This document shows positions 19,269 through 29,080 of a stretch of 64,000 nucleotides of DNA, piece by piece. Each line of letters begins with the position of its first letter. The stretch's first letter is position 1. This stretch comes from Arthrobacter sp. ok362 (GTDB lineage: Bacteria; Actinomycetota; Actinomycetes; Actinomycetales; Micrococcaceae). Made by a program: the position numbers and the translations under genes. Below the pieces are notes generated by a model, which saw nothing but the letters and a program-made list of their open reading frames with translations, searched no databases and was not told where the DNA came from. The stretch spans positions 248,001 through 312,000 of the forward strand of contig NZ_FNGC01000004.1 of NCBI RefSeq assembly GCF_900102785.1. The letters run 5' to 3'.

Positions 19269-20399
19269 CTACAGGTTACCGAGCCGGTCCCGGAGTTTGG
19301 CGAAGACGCCGCCGCTGGCCGCGAGCTTTCCGGCCGTGAAGTGTTCGCCGCGCAGCTTGGCCAGTTGGCGGAGCAGGTCTTCCTGGGCGGAATCGAGCTT
19401 GCCCGGCGTTTCGACCTGAAGGTGCACTTTCAGGTCGCCGCGTCCGTGGCCGCGCAGGTGGGTGACACCGAGGCCGCGCAGGGTGATGATCTCGCCCGAC
19501 TGTGTGCCGGCCCTGACGTCGATCTCCTGCTGCCCGTCGAAGGTGTCGAGGCTGATTTCGGTGCCGAGTGCGGCGGCCGTCATGGGGATGTTGAGGCTCG
19601 CGTGCAGGTCGTCGCCGTCGCGGACGTACGTGGCGTCGTTGTTGACCCGGATCTCCACGTACAGGTCCCCGGCCGGACCGCCGGCGGGCCCTGCCTCGCC
19701 CTGGCCGGACAACTGGATGCGGGTGCCGGTGGCGACGCCGGCCGGTACCTTGACGGTCAGCGAGCGGCGGCTGCGGATCCGGCCCTGGCCGCTGCATTCG
19801 TTGCAGGGATCCGTGATGACGGTGCCGAAGCCCTCACAGGATCCGCAGGGGGCCGAGGTCATGACCTGGCCCAGGATGGAGCGCACGGCGCGCTGGACCT
19901 GGCCACTGCCGCCACAGATGTCGCAGCGCACCGGGTGGGTGCCCTCGCGGCAGCAGGAGCCCTCGCACGTCGGACAGATGACCGCCGTATCGACCTCGAG
20001 CTTCTTGTTCACGCCGAACACCGCGTCGCGGAGGTCAATCCGCACGCTGATCAGCGCGTCCTGGCCGCGGCGGACCCGTGACGCCGGGCCGCCCTGGCCG
20101 CCGCCCGCCCCGAAGAAGGTCTCGAAGATGTCTTGGAAGGCGAAGCCCTGGCCGGAGTAGCTGCCGCCGCCGAAGCCGTTGTCGGTGCCGTTCTCGTTGC
20201 CGGTGGTGTCATAAACACGGCGCTTCTGCGGATCGGAGAGGACCTCATAGGCGTGGGTGACCGCCTTGAACCGGTCCGAGGCGTCTTCTCCCGGGTTCAC
20301 GTCCGGGTGCAGGGTCCGGGCCAGTTTCCGGTAGGCCTTCTTGATCTCCTCCCCCGTTGCGTCGCGGGAGACTCCAAGAACGTCATAGTGGCTGCTCAA
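19269..20399 (-). CDS. dnaJ: chaperone protein DnaJ
   Basis: 376 aa. It has a J domain with HPD (ARTLHPDVNPG), a Gly/Phe-rich stretch, four CxxCxGxG-type zinc motifs beginning at CPTCEGSC (the first is atypical, with CEGSC in place of CxGxG), and the C-terminal substrate-binding domain. Start is TTG at 20399, preceded by AAGGAAGAG and giving SSHYDVLGVSRDA, the usual N-terminus. Its link to hrcA marks it as the heat-shock DnaJ copy often called DnaJ2. It works with DnaK and GrpE. Confidence 0.95.
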   Translation of the reverse strand: MSSHYDVLGVSRDATGEEIKKAYRKLARTLHPDVNPGEDASDRFKAVTHAYEVLSDPQKRRVYDTTGNENGTDNGFGGGSYSGQGFAFQDIFETFFGAGGGQGGPASRVRRGQDALISVRIDLRDAVFGVNKKLEVDTAVICPTCEGSCCREGTHPVRCDICGGSGQVQRAVRSILGQVMTSAPCGSCEGFGTVITDPCNECSGQGRIRSRRSLTVKVPAGVATGTRIQLSGQGEAGPAGGPAGDLYVEIRVNNDATYVRDGDDLHASLNIPMTAAALGTEISLDTFDGQQEIDVRAGTQSGEIITLRGLGVTHLRGHGRGDLKVHLQVETPGKLDSAQEDLLRQLAKLRGEHFTAGKLAASGGVFAKLRDRLGNL

Positions 20400-20477
20400 A
20401 GTGTGTATCTCTTCCTTTTCGTACTGCAGTTGGGGCATTGCCTGTGGGGCAAGAAGTCGCGTTGGGTCCCGGGCCCG

Positions 20478-21491
20478 TCAGGGCCCCAGGATCCTCGAAA
20501 GGTACCGGGCCACCGCGCGGACGGCGGCCATGGTGGTGGGATAGTCCATCCGGGTGGGTCCAAGGACGCCGACCTTGGCCGTGGCGTCCGGCCCATAGGC
20601 GGTGGCCACGACCGAGGCCTCGGCGAGACCGTCGTACGGGTTTTCGCGGCCGATGCTGACAGTCACACCGCGCGGGTCTTCGGCCATTTCGCTGAGCAGG
20701 CGGAGCATGACCACCTGTTCCTCGAGCGCCTCCAGCACGGGGCCGATGCTGAGCGGGAAGTCCACATTGGATCGTGCCAGATTCGCCGTGCCGGCCATGA
20801 CCATGCGCTCTTCGCGGCTGCTCGTGGCCAGGGCCTCCAGGCCGCGGGCCAGCGCCTGCGCCGCACCACGGCGCGCGGGCGGGCCACTGGCGACGACGGC
20901 GGGCAGCAGCTGGGGCAGCAGGCTCAGCGGGGTTCCGGAGAGGCTCGCCAGGAAGCGCGTGCGCAGCTCGGCCAGGGCGTCGTCGGGAAGGTCCTGCCCG
21001 ACGTCGATGACGCGTTGCTCCACTTTGCCCGTGTCCGCGATGAGGACAATCAGCACCTTCCGGGGGGCCAGCAGCACGAACTCTATGTGCCGCACCCTGG
21101 CGCGGCTAAGCAGCGGATACTGCACGACGGCGACCTGGTTGGTCAGGTGGGAGAGGAGCCTCACGGTCCGGTCGAGGATGTCGTCGAGGTCCTCGGATCC
21201 TTCCAGCAACGCCTGGATGGCCCGGCGCTCGGCCGGTGACAACGGCTTCACCGCTGAGATCTGGTCGACGAAGAGCCGGTAGCCCTTGTCGGTGGGGATC
21301 CGGCCGGCGCTGGTGTGCGGTGCCGTGATCAGGCCTTCGTCTTCCAGCGCCGCCATGTCATTCCGGATCGTGGCGCTGGACACGCCGAGATGGTGCCGCT
21401 CCACGAGCGCTTTGGAACCAACGGGCTCACGCGAATGGACGTAGTCCTCCACGATGGCGCGCAGCACTTCGAGTTTGCGCGGTTCGCTCAC
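20478..21491 (-). CDS. hrcA: heat-inducible transcription repressor HrcA
   Basis: 337 aa. The N-terminal winged helix contains HSREPVGSKALVERHHLGVSSATIRNDMAALE; the GAF-like central domain and the C-terminal IGRENPYDGLAEASVVATAYG are intact. HrcA represses groE- and dnaJ-type operons through CIRCE. The GTG at 21491 is preceded by GGAGGTGGAG. A CIRCE operator lies upstream, so the operon is autoregulated. Confidence 0.96.
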   Translation of the reverse strand: MSEPRKLEVLRAIVEDYVHSREPVGSKALVERHHLGVSSATIRNDMAALEDEGLITAPHTSAGRIPTDKGYRLFVDQISAVKPLSPAERRAIQALLEGSEDLDDILDRTVRLLSHLTNQVAVVQYPLLSRARVRHIEFVLLAPRKVLIVLIADTGKVEQRVIDVGQDLPDDALAELRTRFLASLSGTPLSLLPQLLPAVVASGPPARRGAAQALARGLEALATSSREERMVMAGTANLARSNVDFPLSIGPVLEALEEQVVMLRLLSEMAEDPRGVTVSIGRENPYDGLAEASVVATAYGPDATAKVGVLGPTRMDYPTTMAAVRAVARYLSRILGP

Positions 21492-21600
21492 GCTCCACCT
21501 CCAATCGACTGTCCCGCAGTCAGTGCCGCCCGCGTTGTCCGGTCGCGTCCAGAAGTAGTACCCACAGGTAATACAGAGACGGCCCACTTGGGGACAAGGG

Positions 21601-21627
21601 TTAGCACTCGACATGCCTAAGTGCTAA
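21601..21627 (-). promoter_or_regulatory. CIRCE operator of hrcA-dnaJ-rsmE
   Basis: TTAGCACTC at 21601-21609, nine bases, then AAGTGCTAA at 21619-21627. This matches the CIRCE consensus (TTAGCACTC-N9-GAGTGCTAA) with a single mismatch. It is about 110 bases before the hrcA start and could also affect the divergent DUF3097 gene. Confidence 0.93.
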
Positions 21628-21819
21628 CCAGTCTAATATGAGTCGCCGCGTTGTTAGCATTGGATTCGCTCCAGGCGTGGCCCGAGGGGTCGCGATTCCC
21701 GTCACGCCGGTGCCGAGACCGTGGCAGCCGCTGCCGTTGCCGCCCCGTCGCGGTCCGGTTCGGGCCCGGAGAGTTCCACCGACCGCCGTACATTCCGAGT
21801 GCAAAGTAAGCGTGTAGAG

Positions 21820-22671
21820 ATGTCGTACCAGAACTGGGGACCCCAGGACCTGTCCGCCCCCGCCAAGACCCAGTTGCCGGAAGTCCCGGTGGAACGCGGG
21901 ATGGTCCTCGAAGAGGTCCAGTCCGGCTGGGTGGGTGCCGTGACCCGGGTGGAGAAGTCCGGCGGCATGCATGTGGTGGCGCTGGAGGACCGGAGGGGTA
22001 AGTCCCGGTCCTTCCGCCTCGGCTTTGGCTTCCTGTTGGAGGGCCAGCCGATCCGGCTGATGCCGCCGGTCCCGAAGAAGGCGGCGCCGGCCGCCGGCGC
22101 CGGCCGCACGGCGTCGGGCTCGGTCCGGGTGGCGGGGCACCGCGCACAGGTGGCAAGGGCCAGCCGCATCTGGGTGGAAGGAAAGCACGACGCCGAACTG
22201 GTGGAGAAGGTCTGGGGCGATGACCTCCGGGTGGAGGGCATCGTCGTCGAACCCCTGCACGGCATTGACGACCTCGCGGCCGCCGTGGCGGAGTTCGGTC
22301 CGGGCCCGGGCCGCCGCCTCGGCGTGCTCGTAGACCACCTGGTGGCCGACTCCAAGGAGTCACGGATCGCCAACGCCGTCATGGCCTCACCAGGCGCCGC
22401 CGGCAACGTCCTGATTGTGGGCCACCCCTATGTGGACGTGTGGCAGGCCATCCGGCCCGCGGTCCTCGGTATTGAGCAGTGGCCGGTAATCCCCCGCGGC
22501 GTTGACTGGAAGACAGGGATCCTGATGGCTTTCGGGTGGCCCCACACCACAAAGGAGGACATCGGCCTCGGCTGGCAGAAACTTCTGGGGGCTGTCCGCA
22601 GCTATGCGGATCTGGAGGCGTCCCTGCTGGGCCGCGTGGAAGAGGTCATTGACTTCCTCACCGTGCCTTAG
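21820..22671 (+). CDS. DUF3097 domain protein
   Basis: 283 aa of an actinobacterial conserved family of unknown function. It begins MSYQNWGPQDLSAP. The central part has IWVEGKHDAELVEKVWGDDLR followed by VLVDHLV and VGHPYVDVW, a TOPRIM-like order of an acidic (EGKHD) and a DH motif, hinting at nucleic-acid chemistry; this is inference. The ATG at 21820 is chosen because it starts the conserved part. Divergent from hrcA; 328 bases lie between them and hold the CIRCE. Confidence 0.85.
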   Translation: MSYQNWGPQDLSAPAKTQLPEVPVERGMVLEEVQSGWVGAVTRVEKSGGMHVVALEDRRGKSRSFRLGFGFLLEGQPIRLMPPVPKKAAPAAGAGRTASGSVRVAGHRAQVARASRIWVEGKHDAELVEKVWGDDLRVEGIVVEPLHGIDDLAAAVAEFGPGPGRRLGVLVDHLVADSKESRIANAVMASPGAAGNVLIVGHPYVDVWQAIRPAVLGIEQWPVIPRGVDWKTGILMAFGWPHTTKEDIGLGWQKLLGAVRSYADLEASLLGRVEEVIDFLTVP

Positions 22672-22815
22672 ACCGCCGCGGCGGACGCCCCCTGATCTCC
22701 ATTTCCGCGCCCGAGCAAGTATTCTTGGAACGGCGGCCGCGCTCCCAGCGCGGTTCCGGCTATTCCAGGCACAACCCAGGCAGCAACGCATCACCGCAAT
22801 CCGAAGGGCTACACC

Positions 22816-23235
22816 GTGGCAGATAACGCACGCGAACACACGGACAACCAGGCCGGCCATGGCCAGCCCCCGTACCATGGCGTTCCGGCTAATGCGCTGC
22901 CGCTGACGGCCAGCGAGGACCGGCAGTGGGCCACGCTGGCGCACTTTGGCGGCATCCTCGGCTGCGTGCCGTCGCTGCTGATCTACCTCATCTTCAAGGA
23001 CCGGGGCCCCTTCACGGCGCAGGAATCCAAGGAAGCCCTCAACTTCACGCTGCCGCCGACCATCGCCGCAGTGCTCGCCAATCTGCTCGTCTTTATTCCC
23101 GTGGTGGGCAACCTCTTCGCCGTGCTCGCCACGGTGATCTGGATCGCCGTGACGTGCTTCTCGGTGGCGGCCGGCATCCACGTCAACCGTGGCCAGCCGC
23201 ACCGCTACGAATTCAACCTGCGCTGGATCAAATAG
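22816..23235 (+). CDS. DUF4870 membrane protein
   Basis: 139 aa. A hydrophilic N-terminus is followed by a Trp/His-containing WATLAHFGGILG segment and three membrane helices (about residues 38-58, 75-97 and 98-122). DUF4870 proteins are small integral membrane proteins of unknown role related to the Tic20-like fold. The GTG start has GAAGGG about seven bases upstream. Confidence 0.85.
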   Translation: MADNAREHTDNQAGHGQPPYHGVPANALPLTASEDRQWATLAHFGGILGCVPSLLIYLIFKDRGPFTAQESKEALNFTLPPTIAAVLANLLVFIPVVGNLFAVLATVIWIAVTCFSVAAGIHVNRGQPHRYEFNLRWIK

Positions 23236-23254
23236 CCCAGCCCGGACCCAAGCA

Positions 23255-23302
23255 AGAGAGCCGGCCGCTGCCCGTCAGGGCTAGCGGCCGGCTCTCTTTG
23301 TG
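23255..23302. terminator. strong bidirectional terminator
   Basis: A 15-bp perfect stem (23255-23269 with 23283-23297) is followed by TTTG on the plus strand and lies between the convergent DUF4870 and hemW genes. Confidence 0.85.
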
Positions 23303-23358
23303 TGGCTGCATCGTTGTGGCCGGCGGCCGGGCAACCCCGCGTGCCTTAGTCGGCCCGC

Positions 23359-24597
23359 TCAGTCCGGCAGGATTCTGCGGACCACGGCGTCGGCCAGCAG
23401 CCGGCCCTTGAGCGTCAGGACGAGCGTGCCCTTGAAAGCGGCCGCGGGGTCCACCAGGCCGTCGGCGATCAGCCCCGCGACGGCGTGCCGGCCGGTGTCC
23501 CCCAGGCCACCGAGGCTCGGGATGTCGAGTCCGGAGTTCAGCCGGGCCTCGAGCATGACGCGTTCCACGTTGCGGGTTTCGGTGTCCAGCGTTTCGCGTC
23601 CGGCCGCGGGTGAGACCCCGGCGCCGAGGCGGCTGGCATAGGCGATGGGGTGCTTGACGTTCCACCACCGCACGCCTCCGACGTGCGAGTGCGCCCCGGG
23701 TCCGATGCCCCACCAGTCGTCCCCCCGCCAGTAGGCAAGGTTGTGCCGGCAGGCCTGTTCGGGGGTGCGGGACCAGTTGCTGACCTCGTACCAGGCGAGC
23801 CCGGCCGCGGAAATCAGCTCATCCGCGAGTTCGTATTTGGCAGCGTGGTCGTCGTCGTCGATTTCCGGCACTTCGCCGCGGCGGATCTGCGCCGCAAGTT
23901 TGGTGCCGTCCTCAACAATCAGGGCATAGGCGCTGATGTGGTCGGGAGCGTAGGACAGTGCCGTCTCGAGGGAGCAGCGCCAGTCCTCCAGCGACTCCCC
24001 CGGCGTCCCGTAAATAAGGTCGAGGCTGACCGCGAGCCCCGCGTCCCGTGCCCACCGCACCACTTCGGGCACCCGGCTGGGCGTGTGGGTGCGGTCAAGG
24101 ACCTTCAGGACGTGCGGCACGGCAGACTGCATACCGAAAGACACCCGGGTGAACCCGGCGTCGGCCAGCAGCTGCAGCGAGTCGGGGGTGACCGAATCCG
24201 GGTTTGCCTCGGTGGTCACCTCGGCCCCGGGTTGCAGGCCCCAAGCGCCAATCGCGGCGGTGAGTATGCGCGCCAGGTCCTCAGCCGGCAGCAGCGTGGG
24301 CGTGCCGCCGCCGAAAAAAACCGTGCTGAGGGTGCGCGCGGGCAGGCCGCTGCGCTTCAGGGCCTCGGCGGCGAAACCCACTTCCGCGATCGCCGTGGCG
24401 GCGTAGGCGTCCTGGGAGGCCCCGCCGCCCAACTCGGTGGCGGTGTAGGTGTTGAAGTCGCAGTACCCGCAGCGGACCGCGCAGAACGGGATGTGCACGT
24501 ACAGCCCGAAGGCACGCTGATCGGCGCCCTGGCGCGCCTGGGCGGGCAGGAGCCCGTCCGGCGGCGCCGGGTCACCGAGAGGAAGAACGCTAGGCAC
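23359..24597 (-). CDS. hemW: HemW-like radical SAM protein (heme chaperone)
   Basis: 412 aa. The radical SAM cluster motif CAVRCGYC lies in YVHIPFCAVRCGYCDFNTY near residue 42, followed by FFGGGTPTLL and TEANPDS, and a C-terminal HemN_C domain. It resembles HemW (heme chaperone) more than oxygen-independent coproporphyrinogen oxidase, but the families are close. The GTG at 24597 gives the expected VPSVLPLGDP N-terminus. It lies 45 bases after lepA, likely in the same operon. Confidence 0.9.
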   Translation of the reverse strand: MPSVLPLGDPAPPDGLLPAQARQGADQRAFGLYVHIPFCAVRCGYCDFNTYTATELGGGASQDAYAATAIAEVGFAAEALKRSGLPARTLSTVFFGGGTPTLLPAEDLARILTAAIGAWGLQPGAEVTTEANPDSVTPDSLQLLADAGFTRVSFGMQSAVPHVLKVLDRTHTPSRVPEVVRWARDAGLAVSLDLIYGTPGESLEDWRCSLETALSYAPDHISAYALIVEDGTKLAAQIRRGEVPEIDDDDHAAKYELADELISAAGLAWYEVSNWSRTPEQACRHNLAYWRGDDWWGIGPGAHSHVGGVRWWNVKHPIAYASRLGAGVSPAAGRETLDTETRNVERVMLEARLNSGLDIPSLGGLGDTGRHAVAGLIADGLVDPAAAFKGTLVLTLKGRLLADAVVRRILPD

Positions 24598-24642
24598 GGG
24601 CCCGGCCTGCCGACACTGCAGCAACAGTCATTACCAGCACCG

Positions 24643-26496
24643 CTACTTCTTGGCCTTGTCCTTGGACTCGTCCGTCGTGAGCGCGGCGATAAAGGCTTCC
24701 TGCGGCACTTCGACGCGGCCCACCATCTTCATGCGCTTCTTGCCTTCCTTCTGCTTTTCCAGCAGTTTGCGCTTTCGGGTGATGTCACCGCCGTAGCACT
24801 TGGCAAGGACGTCCTTGCGGATGGCGCGGATGCTTTCGCGGGCGATGATCCTGGAGCCGATGGCGGCCTGGATGGGCACCTCAAACTGCTGGCGCGGAAT
24901 GAGTTCGCGCAGCTTGCCGGTCATCATCACGCCGTAGGCGTAGGCCTTGTCGCGGTGCGTGATGGCGGAGAAGGCATCAACCTGCTCGCCCTGGAGCATG
25001 ATGTCCACCTTGACGAGGTCGGCCACCTGCTCGCCGTCGGCCTTCCAGTCCAGCGACCCGTAGCCGCGGGTCTTGGACTTGAGGATGTCGAAGAAGTCGA
25101 AAACGATTTCGGCCAGCGGCAGGCGGTAACGGATTTCCACCCGGTCCTCGGAGAGGTAGTCCATGCCGCCCATGACGCCGCGCCGGCTTTGGCACAGCTC
25201 CATGATGGCGCCGACAAACTCGTTCGGCGCAAGGATGGTGGCGGACACCATCGGCTCGCGGACTTCAGCGATCTTGCCGGTGGGGTATTCGCTGGGGTTC
25301 GTGACGTGGACAATCTTCTTGTCCTCCAGCGTCACCTCGTATTCCACGTTGGGGGCGGTGGAAATCAGGTCCAGGTTGTACTCGCGTTCGAGCCGCTCGC
25401 GGGTGATTTCCAGGTGCAACAGGCCCAGGAATCCCACGCGGAAGCCGAATCCCAGCGCGGCGGACGTCTCGGGCTCATACACCAGCGCGGCATCGTTGAG
25501 CATCAGCTTCTCCAGCGCATCGCGGAGCACCGGATAGTCGGTGCCGTCCAGCGGGTACAGGCCGGAGAAGACCATCGGCTTGGCGTCTGCATAGCCGGGG
25601 AGGGATTCGGTGGCCGGCTTGGCCAGGTTGGTGACGGTGTCGCCCACCTTGGACAGGCGGACGTCCTTCACACCGGTGATGAGGTAGCCGACTTCGCCGA
25701 CGCCGAGGCCCTTGGAGGGGGTGGGCTCCGGGGAGCTCACCCCGATTTCGAGGAGCTCATGCGTCGCGCGGGTGGACATCATCTGGATGCGTTCGCGGGG
25801 GTGCAGCATGCCGTCGACCACGCGGACGTAGGTGACCACACCGCGGTACGTGTCGTAGACCGAGTCGAAGATCATGGCGCGGGCGGGGGCGTTCGGGTCG
25901 CCCTCTGGGGCCGGGAGGTCGCGGACGATCTTGTCCAGCAGGACCTCGACGCCCATGCCCGTCTTGCCGGAGACGCGGAGCACGTCGTCGGGGTCGCCGC
26001 CGATCAGGTTGGCAAGTTCCGCCGCGTACTTCTCCGGCTGGGCTGCCGGGAGGTCGATCTTGTTCAGGACCGGGATGATCGTGAGGTTGTTTTCCATCGC
26101 CAGGTAGAGGTTGGCGAGGGTCTGGGCCTCGATGCCCTGGGCCGCGTCGACCAGCAGGATCGCACCTTCGCAGGCCGCGAGCGAGCGGGAGACCTCATAC
26201 GTGAAGTCAACGTGCCCGGGGGTGTCGATCATGTTCAGCGCGTAGCTGGTGCCGTCGAGTTCCCAGGGCATGCGGACGGCCTGGGATTTGATGGTGATGC
26301 CGCGTTCGCGCTCAATGTCCATGCGGTCCAGGTACTGGGCCTTCATGTCACGGGACTGGACGACACCGGTGAATTGAAGCATCCGGTCGGCCAGGGTGGA
26401 TTTGCCGTGGTCAATGTGCGCAATGATGCAGAAGTTCCGGATGATGGCCGGATCTGTTGCGGCGGGCACCGGGGCGGTGCGGGCCATGGGAGACAC
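24643..26496 (-). CDS. lepA: elongation factor 4 (LepA)
   Basis: A translational GTPase of 617 aa acting on the ribosome. It has the G1 motif [28 protein letters not shown] and the LepA-specific C-terminal domain ([18 protein letters not shown]). The GTG at 26496 is supported by AAGGA six bases upstream; an ATG three codons later is the alternative. It is divergent from the MazF-like gene. Confidence 0.97.
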   Translation of the reverse strand: MSPMARTAPVPAATDPAIIRNFCIIAHIDHGKSTLADRMLQFTGVVQSRDMKAQYLDRMDIERERGITIKSQAVRMPWELDGTSYALNMIDTPGHVDFTYEVSRSLAACEGAILLVDAAQGIEAQTLANLYLAMENNLTIIPVLNKIDLPAAQPEKYAAELANLIGGDPDDVLRVSGKTGMGVEVLLDKIVRDLPAPEGDPNAPARAMIFDSVYDTYRGVVTYVRVVDGMLHPRERIQMMSTRATHELLEIGVSSPEPTPSKGLGVGEVGYLITGVKDVRLSKVGDTVTNLAKPATESLPGYADAKPMVFSGLYPLDGTDYPVLRDALEKLMLNDAALVYEPETSAALGFGFRVGFLGLLHLEITRERLEREYNLDLISTAPNVEYEVTLEDKKIVHVTNPSEYPTGKIAEVREPMVSATILAPNEFVGAIMELCQSRRGVMGGMDYLSEDRVEIRYRLPLAEIVFDFFDILKSKTRGYGSLDWKADGEQVADLVKVDIMLQGEQVDAFSAITHRDKAYAYGVMMTGKLRELIPRQQFEVPIQAAIGSRIIARESIRAIRKDVLAKCYGGDITRKRKLLEKQKEGKKRMKMVGRVEVPQEAFIAALTTDESKDKAKK

Positions 26497-26832
26497 GCAG
26501 GGTCCTTACTGTTGGCATTAAGGTTGGCTTGTCCACGGATCGGCCCGGATGCTGGTTTCCCATCCTGCGACGTGGCGCATTTGTCGTTCCTATAGTCTCC
26601 CACGTCCGGGCCGGTGGCAGTGCATCCCTGCATTGCGTTGCGGGCTCTTGCCAGTCCCGTGGATTCTCCGCGCGATTCCCGTGCGGCTCTGCCCGCGATC
26701 CTCCCCGCGGATCTCCCAGCGGATCTCCCAGCACAGCGTGGCCTCTGGGACCGCCACGGGCCGGCAACCTGCCGCCTGCCCGCCGCCTTCCCGCTCCCCT
26801 CTCGGGGCCGGGGTTGCCGGTATGGTTTCCCC
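26497..26832. other. intergenic region between lepA and the MazF-like gene
   Basis: 336 bases with no gene recognised. It holds the divergent promoters and a direct repeat CGGATCTCCCAG at 26708-26719 and 26720-26731 within a run of related GC-rich units. A TATAGT hexamer is near 26591-26596 on the plus strand. Confidence 0.5.
26821..26826 (+). promoter_or_regulatory. -10 box for a leaderless mRNA
   Basis: TATGGT, six bases, then the ATG at 26833, with no Shine-Dalgarno. Confidence 0.5.
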
Positions 26833-27426
26833 ATGGCTTGGAACTTACTATCGATCGGCAACGCGGTCCGCGACGCCCTGCGCTACCTGGACAAACTGGG
26901 CGGCTCCGCACCGGGCACCACCCGCGGGCCGGCAGCAAAACCTGCCGGGAAGCCGGCGGGGACGCCGGCGGGGAAGCGGCGGCCGGGCCAGGCGCGGGCT
27001 GGCGCCCCGGCTGCCGGACTGACCGGGACGTATCCCGGCGACTTCCTGGGGCGGGCGGCCGTCCGCTACGCCCCCGCGCCCAACGGCCTGCCAGAGCCGG
27101 GCGAAATCGTGTGGACGTGGGTGCCCTATGAAGAGGACTATTCCCAGGGCAAGGACCGTCCGGTGCTGCTGGTGGGCACCAGCGGCCGGTATCTGCTGGG
27201 CCTGATGCTGACCAGCAAGGACCACGACGGCGACTCCCGCCGGTCGGATGACTACGTGGACATCGGCACGGGCCCCTGGGACCGCCAGTGGCGGCCCAGC
27301 GAAGCGAAGCTGGACCGGGTTTTGCAGATCAACGCCAAGGACATCCGGCGTGAGGGAGCGATCCTGGACGTAGGCCGCTTCAACCTCATCGCAGCGGCCC
27401 TGCGGGAGCGCCGCGGCTGGAGCTGA
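26833..27426 (+). CDS. PemK/MazF-like toxin-family protein
   Basis: 197 aa. Residues about 1-25 form a conserved helix-like start (MAWNLLSIGNAVRDALRYLD). A Lys/Pro/Gly/Ala-rich disordered stretch follows (about 26-65), then a PemK/MazF fold (PGEIVWTWVPYEEDYSQGKDRPVLLVG, then LDRVLQINAKDIRREGAILD). MazF toxins are mRNA endoribonucleases, but no antitoxin gene lies beside this one and the N-terminal extension is not part of classic MazF. It may be a housekeeping relative, not a toxin. Confidence 0.75.
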   Translation: MAWNLLSIGNAVRDALRYLDKLGGSAPGTTRGPAAKPAGKPAGTPAGKRRPGQARAGAPAAGLTGTYPGDFLGRAAVRYAPAPNGLPEPGEIVWTWVPYEEDYSQGKDRPVLLVGTSGRYLLGLMLTSKDHDGDSRRSDDYVDIGTGPWDRQWRPSEAKLDRVLQINAKDIRREGAILDVGRFNLIAAALRERRGWS

Positions 27427-27491
27427 CCCGCCAGAGCCCGGGTGCGGCGGCAGACCGCCACCCGTACTCGTGCCTGCACGTTCATCTCTGC

Positions 27492-27497
27492 TATTAT
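27492..27497 (+). promoter_or_regulatory. -10 box for rpsT
   Basis: TATTAT at 27492-27497, about 130 bases before the rpsT start, in a locally AT-rich spot. No convincing -35 at 17 bases. Confidence 0.4.
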
Positions 27498-27629
27498 TTA
27501 CAGCTGTGTGTCCGTGCAGGTCGACGGCCACAGATGGTTGGTCGCCATAGGTATCCCCACGCCGCTCAGTCAATGGCCAATCTGAAAGCCCTCTAGACCA
27601 TTTTCCGCATTGAAAAAGAGAGTTCACAC

Positions 27630-27890
27630 GTGGCTAATATCAAGTCCCAGAAGAAGCGCATCCTGACCAACGAAAAGGCTCGCCTGCGCAACAACGCAGT
27701 CAAGTCCGAGCTGAAGACGGCCATCCGCGCCGTCAACACCGCCGTTGAGTCCACCGACAAGGATGCTGCGGCTGTTGCACTGCTTTCTGCCAGCCGCAAG
27801 CTGGACAAGGCTGTCAGCAAGGGCGTTCTCCACAAGAACAACGCTGCAAACCGCAAGTCGGCCATCTCCAAGAAGGTCAACGCGCTCTAA
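27630..27890 (+). CDS. rpsT: 30S ribosomal protein S20
   Basis: An 86-aa basic protein beginning [21 protein letters not shown] and ending [13 protein letters not shown], full length for the family. It binds the 5' domain of 16S rRNA. GTG start with AAAGAGAG about eight bases upstream. Codon choice is strongly C-ending and biased, as in highly expressed genes. Confidence 0.98.
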   Translation: MANIKSQKKRILTNEKARLRNNAVKSELKTAIRAVNTAVESTDKDAAAVALLSASRKLDKAVSKGVLHKNNAANRKSAISKKVNAL

Positions 27891-27917
27891 GGTTTCCAGT
27901 TCACTCGAACTGATGAT

Positions 27918-27949
27918 TGTGGCCGGCACCCCGTGGGGTGCCGGCCACA
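27918..27949. terminator. terminator after rpsT
   Basis: A 15-bp perfect stem (27918-27932 with 27935-27949) with a two-base gap, between the convergent rpsT and holA genes. There is no U-tract on the plus strand. Confidence 0.8.
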
Positions 27950-28063
27950 TCCAGTTAAGCCGCAAGTTGCGTCCCTAGCCCCGGCGGCCGCCAGCTGGCC
28001 GCGGCCGGGTCTAACTGCAGACGCCGGGCAGGTGTCCGAACGCCTGTGATCCGAACCCCTGCG

Positions 28064-29080
28064 TCAGGAACTGCGGGCCGAGGTGGCAATCACCGTTACT
28101 GCATGTTCAACGGCATAGACGGGATCCCGGGAGAGCCCCTTGACCTGGGCGTCGGCCTCGGCGGTGACCTGAATGGAGCGGACCAGCCCCTCGGGCGTCC
28201 AGCGCCGGACTTCCCGCTGGGCCTGTTCGACCAGCCACGGCTGCATTCCCAGTTGCTTGGCGATCTGCGAGGACGATCCCTGCGCGCCGGCCACCTTGGC
28301 AAGGGAGCGCAGCTTGGAGGCCAGGGCCGCCACTATCGGTACCGGGTCCGCGCCAGTGGCGAGGGCGTGGCGGAGCGTGGAGAGGGCCAGCGGGCCGTTG
28401 CCGGCCATCGCGGCGTCGGCGACCTTGAAGGCTGTTGCCTCGACCCGGCCACCGTAGTACTTGTCCACCATGGCGGCGTCCACGCCGGTGCTGGCATCAG
28501 CGATCAGCTGGCTGCAGGCGGCGGCGAGTTCCGCGAGCTGCGCGCCGACCGCATTGACGAGGGCGTGCACGGCGTCGGGGTCGATACGACGGGAGGCCGC
28601 CTTAAACTCGGCAGTGACGAAGGCGATCTTCTCGGCGTCTTTCTTGAGCGGCTGGCAGTCGACTACAGGCCAGCCCGCGGCCTTGATGGCGTCCAGCAGC
28701 TTCTTGCCGCGGACTCCCCCGCCGTGGCGGAGCACCAGCACGGCGTCCGGTTCCGGCTGCGTCACATATTTCAGGGCATCGGCGAGGAAGGCATCGTTCA
28801 TCGTCTCGACCCCGTCGACCTCGATGAGCTTCTGTTCGCCGAACAGTGAAGGGCTGACGTTCATGGCCAGCGACCCGGCCGCGTAGCTGCCGGCATTGAG
28901 CCGGGTAATTTCGACGTCGGGCGCCGCCTCGCGGACCTGCCCGCGGATACGGTCCATGGCACGCGAGCCCAAATAGTCTTCCGGGCCGCCGACCAGGACT
29001 ACGGCAGCCGGTGTCACGTCGCGCCAGGTGGCGGTGTTCGACGCCGAGGTCCTGGGCCGTTGGGTCTGGGCAGCAGCCAC
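28064..29080 (-). CDS. holA: DNA polymerase III subunit delta
   Basis: 338 aa. This clamp-loader subunit opens the beta clamp. N-terminal VVLVGGPEDYLGSRAMDRI (a P-loop-like fold without a functional Walker A), the central LFGEQKLIEVDGVE and the C-terminal collar domain (QAQREVRRWTPEGLVRSIQ) fit the family. GTG start with GGGAGGAA upstream. Its first 67 bases overlap the end of comEC. Confidence 0.95.
   Translation of the reverse strand: MAAAQTQRPRTSASNTATWRDVTPAAVVLVGGPEDYLGSRAMDRIRGQVREAAPDVEITRLNAGSYAAGSLAMNVSPSLFGEQKLIEVDGVETMNDAFLADALKYVTQPEPDAVLVLRHGGGVRGKKLLDAIKAAGWPVVDCQPLKKDAEKIAFVTAEFKAASRRIDPDAVHALVNAVGAQLAELAAACSQLIADASTGVDAAMVDKYYGGRVEATAFKVADAAMAGNGPLALSTLRHALATGADPVPIVAALASKLRSLAKVAGAQGSSSQIAKQLGMQPWLVEQAQREVRRWTPEGLVRSIQVTAEADAQVKGLSRDPVYAVEHAVTVIATSARSS

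Noticed and set aside
23650..26595. A plus-strand open frame of nearly 1000 codons antisense to hemW and lepA
   Set aside because: It mirrors the strong third-position GC bias of two well-identified genes; the translation is Gly/Val/Arg/His-rich and shows no family features. The same applies to long antisense frames over leuA, era, the CBS-protein gene, glpK, priA and the RND genes.
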